Shown: piece after piece, positions 35,786 through 47,564 of the stretch
How positions within the stretch are numbered: position 1 is the stretch's first letter
Layout of the letters: each line of letters opens with the position of its first letter
Source of the DNA: Fratercula arctica
Taxonomy: Eukaryota > Chordata > Aves > Charadriiformes > Alcidae
Direction: 5' to 3'
Assembly: GCA_947846985.1 (NCBI GenBank)
Contig: CANTUZ010000023.1
Coordinates: 6,219,677-6,283,676 of the forward strand
DNA: 64,000 nt
Program-made: the position numbers and the translations under genes
The notes under the pieces: model-generated
The model's database searches: none
What the model was told of the DNA's origin: nothing
The model's input: the letters and a program-made list of their open reading frames with translations, nothing else

Positions 35786-37149
35786 CGGATTGACCACTTC
35801 TCATTTTAGGCACTAAAATTGCCCTGTGGGGATCTCCGCCTGGCAGAGACAGGCAGTTCCCGAGACCAATTCATCCTGCTGGAATCCAGCCATTGTCTGG
35901 GACTGCCTCTCTGGTTTCTCTCTGCAGGTTTTCCATACAAAATGTGGGACAGCTGCATTTCCAGCTAGGATGCCTTGGCTAAGTTTCACATTGAAACTCC
36001 ATTCTTGAGTCCGCCGTCTAGAAAAACAGCGTAATAACTATTCTTTATCTTACTGGAGGCACTTGTGGAAGAAATCGATTAGGATTATTAATTTTGCAGT
36101 GCACTTTCTGATTTGCTTTATTTGTTTAAAGGGAAACAAGTAAACGAGAGCTCATGAAATAGTTGGAATGTTAAAACTTTGCAGCCAAACGGGACATTTA
36201 ACAAGTACTTTATGAGTGTTGCATGAGGACTTCATCTTTTATATGGCACCTTGTTTTGAGGGATAATGTAGCAGTATCATTTGATTAAATGTTACTTTCC
36301 CTTTTTTCTCCTGGAATGTGCTGCTCCATTTTCTCTAAGGTGTTTTCCACTAAGACTGCCCTAGCTTTCACATAGGCTGAAATGGTTTCCCTTTCCCAAG
36401 GGAAAGAATGTAATTAAGCATTTTGGTTATGTTAGGCTTCATATCAGGGCTGTGCTTTTGCAGGAAAATAATAAACAGATTAGTAACATTGCCAAGAAGA
36501 GATTTAGAGTATCATCTCTGATTAAGCTTTTCAAAACCAGCCAGGCAACAATGGAGAGAGGTTAAAGCTGTAGAAAAGCACAGTGGGGAAAAAAAAAATG
36601 ACACAGTTAGTTAGTTTGGTTCAGGTTCTTCTCTCGCAAAGCGATTGTTAAAGGCAGCGTTGCAGAAGAGACCGAGGGCTGGGGGTGAGGCCTGCTGGGG
36701 TGTATTCCTTGCCTTTTTACTGGGTTCTGTAAACACTCGGGGAAATTTATTTCCTCTTTTATCACCTGAAATTTTGGGGAGTACAGGTGATCTTTTTGGT
36801 TGTTCTTTTTATAGCATCCCCTGTAAGAATCTCAGATGTCCTCTCTAGGCGATGCTGTAATATTAATATATCGAGCAGAGCTTGCAGAATCCTACAAAGC
36901 CGCCTCAAGACTCTTACCCCTCCTTGCTGACGCTGCTCCAGTTGGGCTTGAGGCCCTTCAGCGATCACCTTGGGTCCGCTTCGTCCCAAAGCAGGGACTG
37001 AGCGCTCAGTGGGGCCTTAAGTAGAATTATGGCTGCAGTGAGGCTTATTTCCTCTCTTGCAGAAAAAAAAAACACTGTAAACCAAAGCGAAGCAGATTGT
37101 TTCATGTGGGTTTGTGTTGTTCTGCTCCAGCTGGTCTTCCTGTGCATTT
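35786..37149. other. Non-coding stretch, no gene recognised
   Basis: No gene or repeat family recognised. Short overlapping frames only. Confidence 0.5.
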
Positions 37150-37480
37150 TTTTTCCCAACAGCGCAGACTGTGTCACCTCCAGGCGGGATTACTGCAACG
37201 CACTCCCCTCTGGGCTCTCTTTGGAGAAGACTTGGTTGCTTTGGCTGGTGCAATGTGTATTTTCCTGGTCACCTCTGAGTTTGCCTTTTTTTTTCTTGGA
37301 CTAAGGTGTGACCTTGCTTTGTGTCACTAGGAAAGACTATCTGGTACCCAGGTTTTGTCGAGGACTCTCTTCTGATGGGCTGTGGGCAGCTTGCACCACG
37401 GTACCTTCAGCAGATCTGGGAACCTTTTCGTGCCCTCCGGCTTCCCCGGTGTGCTGCTTTATATCCCACAGGTGCGCAGG
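37150..37480 (+). mobile_element. L2-like LINE reverse transcriptase fossil
   Basis: Decayed end of an L2-clade LINE ORF2. One + frame reads CVTSRRDYCNALPSGLSLEK, matching the conserved (S)RLDYCNAL..GLP block just after the polymerase core. LWLVQC follows, where L2 has LQLVQNAA. About 145 bp later, in another + frame, LAPRYLQQIWEPFRALRLPR matches the next L2 block (P.YL..L.P...R.LRS). That is close to the roughly 50-residue spacing of the live protein. A frameshift separates the two blocks and stops lie nearby, so it is dead. L2 elements are far older in birds than CR1, in keeping with the decay. Confidence 0.6.
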
Positions 37481-38918
37481 CTTCCTCTCTCTTCCTAGCA
37501 AATTCCAAATACAACTCGTGTAGACCCTGAGACATCTCGCTGCCCACTGGAGACTCCTTGCCTCTTCCATTCCAGGGTCAGAAGAGGGTCTGGAGAATGG
37601 CCCTGCCTGTCTCGTTGCCAAAGAGCAGCAGAGTTGTAGTTGTATAGGTGTCACCTATACGAGTTCAGGGCTTGCCAAATCATCTCAGGGAAGAACTTGG
37701 GCCCATATATGGAATATTTTAGGTCTGTATGGAAATCTTATATGGCTTGTCATCATATTTTACCAGACTCTTCTGTAAGATAAATCTCATTAACTGCAGA
37801 ATTCTTCCACTCCTACATCAGGAGGTGCGACTTACCTGCAGGTCTTGTTTTCACTGGTTTGCCTAGTAGCAAATTTCAGTCCCGTTCCCGGCATTTAGGC
37901 AAATCCAACAATGGTTTCTTTGATACTAATGTTACTGGAGGGAAAAGGAAAGGAAAAAGAAGCCCTTAAAGAAATACTCTGGCCTCTTTCTCCCCCCGTT
38001 CCCTGCCCTCTCATCTCAAAAGGAATTTCTTGATTGTTCTTTCCAACGCAGTTATAAACTTAGTTTAAAGGGAAGGGGAAAAGAGCTTTCTTTCTGCTTT
38101 TTTTTGTCTGCTCCCCTGAGTGCTTCTGTTTTCAGTCATTCAGCCTGATCTCTGTTCAGCAGGGCTTCTTGGATGCTGACCACAAAGAAAGGAAAGAAGC
38201 ACTTTGAGTTGAAGTTACTTGCTAACTTTTTTTTTCCATTGCCTCAGAAAATTTCCTAATGGCGGGGGAGCATCAGGAGTTCAAGGTTGCATGCGTGCAG
38301 CTTTGACTATTTCTCGAGGCTTTGCAATCTTGTTTGAAATCACGCAGGCTTAGCCACGCGGACCTACGAGTAATTCTAAACCATTTACTGCCAAAGATGA
38401 CTCCCCTGGAGGAAGACAGCAGCACCAAGCCTGTGCTGTAGGGAAGCTGTAAAGGCCTTTAAGTGGCATTCGTTTAGAGTTCAGTCGGGCTGTATTGTTT
38501 TCCACAAATAGAGAAGCCCGTTTGTCCTTACGCCGTGTTAGTGTGTGGGGCTGCCCAGGCAGTGGATGTGCTGGTGGTCGTAGGTGAAAACTATTCCTTC
38601 CCCAAGTGCTCTTTGATACGGGCCTTGCGTTGCACGGGGAATGGTGTGGCAGGGAAGAATTGAGTTAATCATATTCATTCCTCATATCCATTGCTGTCTT
38701 CTATTTTTTTTTTTTTTCCCATCTCCATTTCTTTTTTTTTTTTTTCAGTTCTCCTCACTTCTGTAACACTTTCACCTTGCCTTCCTCAGTCTCTCTTCAT
38801 TTTCTGGTTTATAAAGCAACAGGGATAACGCAGCCAGGATCAAAATGTCAGACACGGTGCTCTGACTGGATTTAAAATCAAACAAAAAGATAGTTCTTAG
38901 TCTTCCTGTAAGCAAGTT
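37481..38918. other. Non-coding stretch, T-rich tracts
   Basis: No gene recognised. T-rich runs are at 38706-38718 and 38732-38746. CpGs are scattered through 38340-38640 without forming an island. Confidence 0.5.
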
Positions 38919-38964
38919 CTTGCAAACAGCCCCTCCCCAGCTTTCTTGTAGGACCCCTTCGGGT
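38919..38964 (-). mobile_element. 46-bp internal CR1 slice, group B
   Basis: The + strand CTTGCAAACAGCCCCTCCCC and AGCTTTCTTGTAGG are the complement of 5190-5235 in the group B CR1 with only a few mismatches. The fragment has neither the CR1 tail nor adjoining 5' sequence. It must be a leftover from a larger copy or a captured filler piece. Confidence 0.75.
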
Positions 38965-39345
38965 ACGTATCGGCAGATTCAAGGTTTGATATTCCAGGGT
39001 GGAGTGCAGGCCGAAGTGAACGTTGGGTCGGTGCAATGCTCTAACCTGTTTTTTTTATGTCATCTGTGCTTTAATGGAAGGAGGAAGCGTGTGTATCTGT
39101 GAATGACAAAATAGCTTTGGAACGTTTGAGGTCACCTCAGCAGAGAATAACTTACAGGAAGACTATATGAGATAATATACCAAAGGTGTACTGCTGCTGC
39201 TATGACGATGTAAGTGAAGGTACATAGTCCATTTTTATGTGTGTGTACGGTTTGTCTTCTATTCAAGTTTATAAGCCAGACAGTGAGTAAATGCTAGACT
39301 TGTCTCCATATTTCCCAGCAGCCTGGCTTTATAAAGAAGATTATC
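38965..39345. other. Spacer before the LTR
   Basis: No gene or repeat recognised; AT-rich flank of the LTR insertion. Confidence 0.5.
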
Positions 39346-39351
39346 CTCAAC
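39346..39351. repeat. Target-site duplication, left copy
   Basis: CTCAAC directly before the LTR end TGCCGGG. The same hexamer follows the other LTR end at 39749-39754. Six bases is the usual duplication for beta-retrovirus-like (ERVK) integrases. Confidence 0.9.
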
Positions 39352-39748
39352 TGCCGGGTCTCTAAGTCGACTCTGAGTCGTGCGGGCAACGGGAAAGACG
39401 AACACACCAATATGATGCAAGTCAATTTCAACTTTATTCAGCCTAAGTGTTACATTTATAGCATTATGATTTCTGTTCACGCGATCTAACCCCTACTAAT
39501 TGGCTGCATGCTATCCTCACGAGCTGCTCACGCGCTTAATTCTTTCTTGTCATTGGTCGACCTGTCTTGACGTATGCTGCTTTAAGTTTCTTTGTTAAAC
39601 TTCTTTCTGCAGATTGAGCAACCCTTCTGGTCAGCACTTCTTTATCTTATGTCCGACAGTAACCTTTCTTAAACTCATGTCAAGGCAGGCCTGCAGGCCT
39701 ACTTATGCTAACACAACTCATGCCCATCGCACACCACTGTTTCCCACA
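39352..39748 (-). mobile_element. Solo LTR of an ERVK-like endogenous retrovirus
   Basis: A 397-bp complete long terminal repeat lying on the minus strand, bounded by TG...CA termini (sense TGTGGGAAAC ... GACCCGGCA) and flanked by perfect CTCAAC duplications. In the sense direction it has a TATA box (TATAAATG, 39460-39453), an AATAAA signal (39438-39433) and a GT-rich element (39410-39391). The end, with GCCCGCACGACTCAGAGTCG, is the type seen in avian ERVK-like LTRs. No gag, pol or env sequence is beside it, so the internal part was lost by recombination between the two LTRs. Intact ends and duplication suggest a fairly recent insertion. It could still carry promoter or poly-A activity on the minus strand. 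Confidence 0.92.
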
Positions 39749-39754
39749 CTCAAC
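39749..39754. repeat. Target-site duplication, right copy
   Basis: CTCAAC directly after the LTR end CCCACA, identical to 39346-39351. Confidence 0.9.
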
Positions 39755-39917
39755 GCCCCTCCACCGACCTCAGATTTTAGATCTCTCACAGTCCAGGTCT
39801 GATATCTGAAAAAGTTTACTTTTTCTCTGGCTTCTTGACAAGCGCTGAGGTAAGGAGTGAGAAATTAGCAGTGACTTAATGGTGCTTTGTGACCATTCTT
39901 ATGTCTTTAGAATTTTA

Positions 39918-40090
39918 AGTCATGGGCTCGTAGGAAGCTTCAGATGAGACCCCTGCGGATCGGTTAATCCAGCTTCCTCCTCAAACCAGAGCTGCTCTTT
40001 AAGTTCAGTTGGCTTGTCAAAGGTCTCTTCTGGCTGTCTGAAAAATCTTGGAGGAGGCAGATGCAGTAGCTGTGATGCAGAACCTGTCCT
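39918..40090 (-). mobile_element. Probable decayed CR1 LINE 3' end
   Basis: The + strand TAATCCAGCTTCCTCCTCAAA, GCTGCTCTTTAAG, AATCTTGGAGGAGGCAG and GCAGAACCTGTCC follow, with many changes, the order of an old CR1 complement (GGTCCAACCCCCTGCTCAAA, CTCCAAGGATGGAG, CAACCTGTTCC). The tail octamers cannot be seen. Chance similarity is possible. Confidence 0.4.
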
Positions 40091-40603
40091 AGAGCTTACC
40101 AGCTGGAAATGGAAAAGAAGTCCTTATGATTCAGAGCGCGTTACCTGCCTGCCCTCTGCGGGGGTGTATGTATATACCCGGTTTCACAAGGTCGTGCCCT
40201 GAGTAACAGTAATAAAATCCGTGGTTTTGCTATTTGCTTTCGGTGTGCGCTGGCGTCGCTGAGATGGCAATCTGTCCTGACTATTACAGAGGATCAGATT
40301 ATTGCAAACGTTCTTTTCATTCCTCTCTCTTCTTTATTTGCTTGATAACATTGCCATTTGGCTTCTGTCTTGCTCGGGGATATTCTGGTATAAACCCCCT
40401 GTTTCTCTTGCTGGATTGGGGTCACAAGGTGGTCTGAAGGAACGATTAACTGCAAAGGTGCAGAAGCAGATAAACCCTCATAAAAACCACTTGTAAGAAT
40501 GAAGCCAAGAATATATATTTAGAAATCCATTTAGGTCTCACCATCTTGCTTAAAATGGAATTGAATAATAATACCTGGCTGGGCAATACAGTTAATGAAA
40601 AGC

Positions 40604-40635
40604 ACCAAATGTAAAAGTTACCAAATGTAAAAGTT
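40604..40635. repeat. 16-bp perfect tandem duplication
   Basis: ACCAAATGTAAAAGTT occurs twice in a row without any mismatch. A single replication-slippage event is the simplest origin. Confidence 0.95.
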
Positions 40636-43532
40636 GAATTTTTTTATGTGAGCTTTGCTTTTCCAGTAAGCTTTTAAAACCCTATTCTCATTTTAAGCAA
40701 TCTACTGATACATTTAACAAATGTCAAGATGAAATGCTTCAGCAGAGATCAAAAAAGACCGAGGGTTTTATTGTACTACTCTTCCAGCACTGATAGCCTG
40801 TATTCAACTTTCATGCTAAGGATCAATAGCTTTATTTGATCAAATACGGTGAACTATCAAAGCCATCAAGCTCTACCTAAAGGACACTTCAGATTGAGCT
40901 GTCTCCCTTGAGAGCGCTCGGAGTCTTGAATTTGTGCTTTGATGTTTGCTCATGTCCCTGCTTATTTTGAAATTGTTTTTTTCATTTCTTTTTCTTTTTA
41001 AATACTTGTATGGTTGTATATTCGTGAGTATTCTCTGTGCCCTGGCCCGGCATGTGGAGATCAAAGCCACCGCTTGCGACCGCGAGGTCGGTGCTGGTCC
41101 TGGCAAAGTGTTTGGGTTTATCTCAATGGCGTATTTGGAGCTAATCGGTGGTGTTAGAAGACTTAAAATCTCAAGGAAATCGCAAGAAGGGATGCAGCAG
41201 GGCTGGGAAGTTCAAACGGACCTGTCTGTTGGGGGTGAGGAGGACAGGAGCCCAGGCTGAGCTCTTTGTGCCCATGGGGGGTGGAGGAGGAGGGGGAAAG
41301 GATGCTTCTCCTCAGGCTGTGAGCTGAACAACTTGCCCCGCGAACTCCCCAGTCTTCCCCCTCCCTCCCACCTCCGTGATAAGTGGTTAAAAGCTCTCAG
41401 CTGGTGAACTTTGAATAAACATTTGGTGTTGTCAGTCAAGCTGCTGAAAGAGGAAAGTGGTGGGAGATGGGTGGAGGTGGCTGGGGGAGAGGAGGAGAAC
41501 GAGGACTGGAAGGATGCAGGGAAGGAGAACTAAAAAATACTTGAATTAAGCTTTCAGCCATGTTTTAGACCAACTTGGCTAAAGCAGCATTTTAGTCTGA
41601 AGAAAAGGAATGGGAAGAGCTGTAGGAAGCTGAGATGCTGTGGGGAGGGCTGTGGTGCGGGTTCTGATGGGTGGAGGGGGGTCTGTGAAGCCCTCGGAGC
41701 CGCATGTTTCCCTCTGACCGTGTGTCACGTACCTTAAGGCTGCTTCTAGGGGCAAAAACATGCTTTAGCTCCTCTGCTAAGCCAGCTGGCAGGCTGATTT
41801 TGTGGAGAGCACGTGTGTGGATCCCTGTGGGATGAAGAAGCAGGTGAGTAAAGCTCCTCTGTAGCAGGGCAGGGGTCAGAGTAAACAGGCGTCCTTGTGG
41901 TGACAGCCTGTAACGTTAATAAAGAAGAAATAGCAGAACCTACTGGGCACACGAGACTGAAAGCGGGGTTTTGCTCTGAGAGGGGAATTACAGCTCCGAG
42001 AGGCGGAGAACATTCCTAAGAGTGGTGTTACAAGGAGGAACGTGGCTTTCTTTTCTCCTCTTTGCCGCTTTCTCAGCGGGCAGAATTATATCAGCATAAT
42101 GATATAATTCATTATATGCGGGAGGTTGGGAGCATCACAGGCTGGGCAGGAAAAACCTCTCCATTAGAGAGTCTTGGGGCTCCAAGAGTCTGAAGATTTG
42201 AGATGTTTCAGTAGTTCGTTAAATTACTCTGCGGTGAACCCAGTTTTATATCACCCGTTGCAGCAGAGCTTGTTCATTTTTGTACCAAACAGAAATTGGC
42301 AACCAAATCCCTGGCCTGCTAGCCAGACCTTTCCTGATGTGAAAAGGTCTTGAATTTGAAGTAGATGCAATACAAGGTGAGAAATGCAGCTCTCCTCGCA
42401 ACAAGCGTGGGGCAGTGGTTTGGTCCAGCTTTCCCCAAACACCACCGTGAAGTGACTGCTGTTCTCCAGACCATTTTTAAGCCATTCCTGCAATACCATG
42501 AACGGAGACATTCATGCGGTTTTCCAAACATGTGCAGAGCTAAATATTTGTGAGCTGTGGGTTCCAGCTGTGCTGTGCTCTTAGATCTGAGGAAGCTTGG
42601 GGAGCAGAGGTTAACCTCCTCATCTGAGCCGCAGACCAGCCTCTTCCTTCTGGTTAGGTGGGTCAGAGAAAGAACAAGCCTGAAGCGTGGGTCCATCTCG
42701 ACTTTTTCTGTTTATTTGTGAGTGCTGAGGATCCCGGTTATGATTCCTGGCTTGCTGCTTTCGGCATGCCGTTTTGTACTGAAATACGGGATGGGGGAAT
42801 GCTGCCGTGTGAACAATTTGGATAAGGATCACTCTGTGGATCTGTGAAAGTCTTTTCAGTGATCCCCTTACCAGAAAGTAGCGAGAGGAGAAGTTCTCTG
42901 CTTGCTTCTAGTGGAGGAAAAAAAAATAATGCTGTCAACCCTGTTGCCGAGGAACTGGCAGTTTAAATTAAAGGATAACTTTATCCTCCTAGTTCTTCCT
43001 CCCGTTTTTACAACGCAGCTGAGTGGGAAAGTGGGGTGGTTGGTCTGCAGTTCTAACGCCCCGGTCGTAAGGCTGGGCTGACTGCTCCAGTGGCCAATAT
43101 GGTGCCCGACCCTGGCTGTGGTCTCTTCACTTGGTTCCCACATGGGTAAGATCTCACTTTGTTGTGCAAGGTGCTCCTGCAGGAAGAGCAGGAAGGGGCA
43201 TGAGAACGCTGCTAGAGCCCCGGAGACAACGTCACCTCCTTGGAGGTGGTGAGGGTATTGATTTCCGAGGACGCTGGGTGAGTAGGGCGCTGTTTCTTAC
43301 TGTATCGTACCAGTGGGCCTATAAATTGGAAGGGAAAAAGGCTCTAAATAACTGGATTCCTGGTTAGGGTGGAGAGAGCGTAAGAAATGGATAGAGAAGT
43401 GCCTCCTGGTTATAGCTCAATGGAGCACTAGATTGCAAAAGTGAGTCTCTTATACACATCTGAATAAACTCCATATTTATGACCAGATACGGAAAACTGT
43501 AGAAAATCCTGTGAAGGGAGACGATTTCACAG

Positions 43533-43547
43533 AAAAAAAAAAAAAAA
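43533..43547. repeat. Poly-A tract (A15) in A-rich run
   Basis: A15 followed by G and a further A7, within an A-rich stretch to about 43562. No retrocopy body is recognisable. Confidence 0.9.
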
Positions 43548-43906
43548 GAAAAAAAGCAAAAAAGCTGTTTAGTAGTGGAACTCGGGGCTGCTATTCTCTC
43601 TTATGGTAGTTCTTTGTAATTAGGATGTGTGTGAAGAGTAATCTTAAACTGTACAAAAAGTGAGTTTCATACGGATAACTCTTCCCTGCTGTCAGTCTGC
43701 AAAGATGAGCTCGGCGCAACAGAAATCCGCGCCGGTTGAGCTCTATCGGTCAGTATTTCCCAATGAGACTTTTTCTCCAGTGTTTTCTACTCCACAGTGC
43801 TGATAATTCTACCCGCGATAAAGTCGTGTGTGAAGTGCTCCGGTGGGTTCCCATACAACCGGGCTGAAAGGCGAAGAGGAATAGTTTAGTTAAAGGGTCT
43901 AAAACT

Positions 43907-43985
43907 TGACCTCTGCCACACATTCCCTCGTAATTCTGGGCAAGTTATTCAGTCTTTCCGTCACTTTTCCGCAAAATAGGGCCAT
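43907..43985 (+). mobile_element. MIR-family SINE relic
   Basis: CTCTGCCACACATTCCCTCG, TAATTCTGGGCAAGTTATTC, AGTCTTTCCGTCACTTTTCC and GCAAAATAGGG follow the MIR core in order and spacing (CTCTGCCACTTACTAGCTGTG, ACCTTGGGCAAGTTACTTAA, CCTCAGTTTCC, TGTAAAATGGGG). It is an ancient SINE and too decayed for any activity. Confidence 0.75.
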
Positions 43986-45516
43986 CTCTCTTCCCGCCTG
44001 TCTCGGTTCAGGTAAGCGTATGCTGTTTTGCACAGAAGCTTATACCTGCTTTGTGCATACGTGTGATCTCGTACGATGGGACCCGGCTTTCGGGGGATGC
44101 TGCTGTGGCTGCGGGAACAACGGGGGGCTGGAAACGGCCTTTGTCTTGCCTTGGTAGCGTGTGCGCCTGCATTCTTGAAAGCAGAATCCTCAGGTGGCGA
44201 TAATATATTGAGAAAAACAGAAAAGCGAAGGATCGTTCGGTGCCAGCTGCCCTGGGAACGGCAATAGTTACTTTCTTAAGCAGACTTACTAATTGTGTGG
44301 GGTTATTAAAGCGACTGGATAACGGCTGCTTGCTTTCTCCAGCCTCTTTACGTTTCTGGTCAGTACCTCATGGTCGGTTTTAGTGCTTTTCTTCGCTTTT
44401 ACATGCAGTATAATCTTTATACCTGCATTTGGAGGTGCAAGTTGGTCGTACCCGATTACATCCACTGGGAGGGCAAAGAATTCAGTAGGTTGTTGGTTAA
44501 ATGTGCGCTAAAATTAGCAACTGTTTAAGAGCGTTCTCGTTTTGTATTGAGAGACAACAGGAAACATGGTAATGTGGAACGGAAAATAGCATAATAGAGC
44601 GCACGAGCTGAAATTCACTGTCTTAACTGTCATCACATGGTCTAGGTACCATTTAAAGCCTCAAAATGGGATGTAAATTGCTTATAGGAGCTAGTCTTGT
44701 ATCTCTTTATAGGGGATAAATTTCGTCTTGCAGCAATGCCCTTACTGATTGAAATAAATTGCTTTGGGGAGTTGATGTGCCTGGAAGCAAACGTGCTGGT
44801 TGGGGGATAACTAATACAACAGAAGATTTCTCTCCTGGTGTATATAGTTTCATTCAGACGCTCACAGCCACTACAGTAAAAACGTTACTAGTTTGCATAT
44901 TCAAGCACAGAAGTGCTGAGCAGCCAGAGCTGTGCTTGAAAGTGATGGAAAACCCTGATCCCAACATGTATTACTGTCTATAGCACATTCTGCGGCACTG
45001 GAAATTAAACACCTGAAGTTAGTGGTCTCCCTTGACCATAAAGGCCCTCTTTCCCTCAGTTTGCTGTTTGTCATTGGGACATTATGTCTTTTATCTCTTA
45101 GAGATGCTGTGAAAAATAAATTGTTTCTGAAAAACTCAAAAATAGAGTGCTGAGAGCAATAAAAAACCCAGTGAGGAGCTTAATTGTATCTTCAGGGAAG
45201 GTTTAGAGTAATATGCTGTAAATAAGGTGTAGGACCTCTCACTGAACAATAAAGGACATGACAAAGTATCGAATAGCTGTTGGTTAAGTGAGGAGAACCT
45301 GCTTTGTACATCATGGACCCTGCGTCTGGGGAGAGTAGGGAAGAGATGAAAGAAGGGATGTGATTGTGAAAGATGGAACCAATCCGCATTAGAGCAATGC
45401 GGCTAACTTCAGGATGTACTGGGCAACAGCAAAGCTAATATTTCCCAGCTTTCAGTTCTTTGTCTCCAAAATTGACTTTATGGGAGTGTAATCTGTCATA
45501 ACAACTGTAGTCTTAC
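43986..45516. other. Non-coding stretch, no gene recognised
   Basis: No gene or repeat recognised. Confidence 0.5.
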
Positions 45517-46008
45517 AGAGTCATAGAATGGTTAGAGTTGGAAGGGACCTTAAAGCCCACCCCGTGCCACCCCCTGCCCTGGGCAGGGACACCTCCCACC
45601 AGCCCAGGTTGCTCCAAGCCCCATCCAACCTGGCCCTGAACCCCTCCAGGGATGGGGCAGCCACAGCTTCTCTGGGCAACCTGGGCCAGGGGCTCACCCC
45701 CCTCACAGCAAACAATTTCTTCCCCACATCTCATCTCAATCTCCCCTCTCGCAGTGTAAAACCCTTCCCCTCATCCCATGGCTCCCCTCCCTGCTCCAGA
45801 GTCCCTCCCCAGCTTTCCTGGAGCCCCTTTAGGGCCTGGCAGGGGCTGGAAGGTCTCCCCGGAGCCTTCTCTTCTCCAGGCTGAACCCCCCCAGCTCTCT
45901 CAGCCTGTCCCCACAGCAGAGGGGCTCCAGCCCTCGGATCATCTTCATGGCCTCCTCTGGCCCCATTCCAACAGATCCATGTCCTTCTTATGTTGAGGGC
46001 TCCAAAGC
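45517..46008 (-). mobile_element. CR1 LINE, 5'-truncated, group A
   Basis: A minus-strand CR1 of nearly 0.5 kb. The + strand begins with the tail complement (GAGTCATAGAATGGTTAGAG). It continues through AGGGACACCTCCCACCAGCC and the end-of-ORF2 segment, and stops near 46008 after CTTATGTTGAGGGCTCC. The tail is intact and the sequence is very close to the copies at 51142 and 58477. Confidence 0.95.
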
Positions 46009-46652
46009 ATCTGTTCCTTGGGCAAGGATCTCCTTGAGTGTTTTGCTACTCAAGTTCTTAACCCTGCCCCTTCCAAACCCATAGGCGTGAAGGGGATCCA
46101 CTGGTTGGCAGCAGTAGCTTGTCATTATCCAGTAAGTCAAGCAGGCACTAGAGGGAGATAGAGTTCTCTTCAGGTTTGAAACTCAAAGCATGGAGTTAAC
46201 ATGGACTGTGAGAACCCATCACGCTTGCCATTAGCTGACTAAGCTGCTTGATGTACTTTGGTGTGTACAGCAAGAATGTAATCCGTCGAGAAATAGGAGA
46301 TGATGACGCAAACGATACTGTGTGGATAGCTCTTTGTTGTGTGTTGCAAATGGAAGACGATGGCATCTCTTTGAGAAGTGCTGTAAAGAGGAGAAATAAT
46401 GCTGGAAGGTCCAAATGTTGCATCTGTCTTACAGCAACTGTATTAAGGCATTTTCCCACAAAAGGCTTTCCGCTGTACAGCTGAATGTGACAAAGTTATA
46501 CTCAAAGGTGACAAATAGTTTTTGACTAGTGAAGGCTCATTACTGCCTTTCCTGATTGATGTTATCATCCCCTTGTAAAGAAGTGGGAATGTTTTAATGG
46601 ACTGCCGGTTGCAGTAACATTCTGAATTTCTTCTTTGGTCTCTGTTTTTCAG

Positions 46653-46826
46653 GAGCTGTGCAGCAAGATCATCAAAGCAATTCTAACGTATGTGGCTTCT
46701 TCATTACCGGGAAGGCACAGTGCTGCTAACTTGGGGGAACTGGTAGAGGTTGCTTCACACTACGATACAGGCTTTTCTTACTCAAGCATAATTACCTCTA
46801 TCTCGATAAGAAATGAGAAGAGCCCA
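46653..46826 (+). other. Exon-like segment with acceptor and donor
   Basis: A pyrimidine-rich tract ending TCTGTTTTTCAG precedes 46653. A donor-like GTAAGA follows at 46827. The 174 bp between them stay open in one frame for 58 codons (ELCSKIIKAILTYVASSLPG ...). I do not recognise the peptide. Such arrangements arise by chance in long DNA, so this may be a real or cryptic exon of an unknown transcript, or nothing. Confidence 0.15.
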
Positions 46827-47540
46827 GTAAGAACTTCTGCCCAGTTCAGTGTTGTCACTCTCTTTTGACGGAGCCTATGAAAAGGATCTGTCTTCCTGAC
46901 TGACCTCGCACTGTCACGTCTTCATGCTCCTCACCAGTTCTGTTAAGCAATGGAATATATAAGCCCTCGGTAGCCACGGAGATGTGTTTCAGTGTTGACT
47001 GTTGTGGTACCTGCTCTGTTCCTAGTCAGTACCTTGACAACCAACTCTTACTAAGAAGAAGCAGCCTGAAAGATGCGTGAAGGCCAGCTTGCAGGTTCCC
47101 CTTCCCAGCAGATGAAGTGGTTTATTGGCTGGAAGATGTCTTTTCCCTATTTATGAGGGGAAGTGGCCACTATTGCACCAAACAAAGGGGCAAGCTGTAG
47201 CCCGCAAGCATTATTTGCTTTAAATAGGACTAGATTCAGTCTTCTGACAATGGGGCAGTCCAGATGCCTCTGAAAATCTCCTTATTTTGCTCTGAGGGTG
47301 CTGAAGGTGGCAGGAGCATCATTGCCTCAGCTGGAATGGAAGCTTCAGAACTCTTGCAGAGATACCATGAGGTTACAACTGGCAAGAAGCCTTGGTGGCT
47401 GTAGCATTGCCTCCTCCATCGGACATCCGGCAGTCGCTCTGCAATGTCCTGTCTGTGTCCTGAGTGATTCTGGGCCTGCTGAGCTTACGAGAAGGACAAC
47501 TCATGGCAGTAAGTGTATGGCTTTACAGTTATTTGTGAAT

Positions 47541-47564
47541 TTGTTGTTGTTGTTGTTGTTGTTT
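47541..47564. repeat. (TTG)n microsatellite
   Basis: Seven to eight TTG units without interruption; probably length-polymorphic. Confidence 0.95.

Larger units (their letters stand above)
40091..43906. other. Non-coding stretch, no gene recognised
   Basis: About 3.8 kb with no supported gene. It holds a 16-bp tandem duplication (40604-40635), purine- and G-rich stretches at 41275-41300 and 41456-41530, and an A15 run at 43533-43547. Frames of up to 125 codons (42696-42319, minus) overlap others and have no domain. Confidence 0.5.

Noticed and set aside
41456..41530. Possible G-quadruplex in a GGG-rich stretch
   Set aside because: Only three clear runs of three or more G lie close enough together; four are needed for the standard motif.
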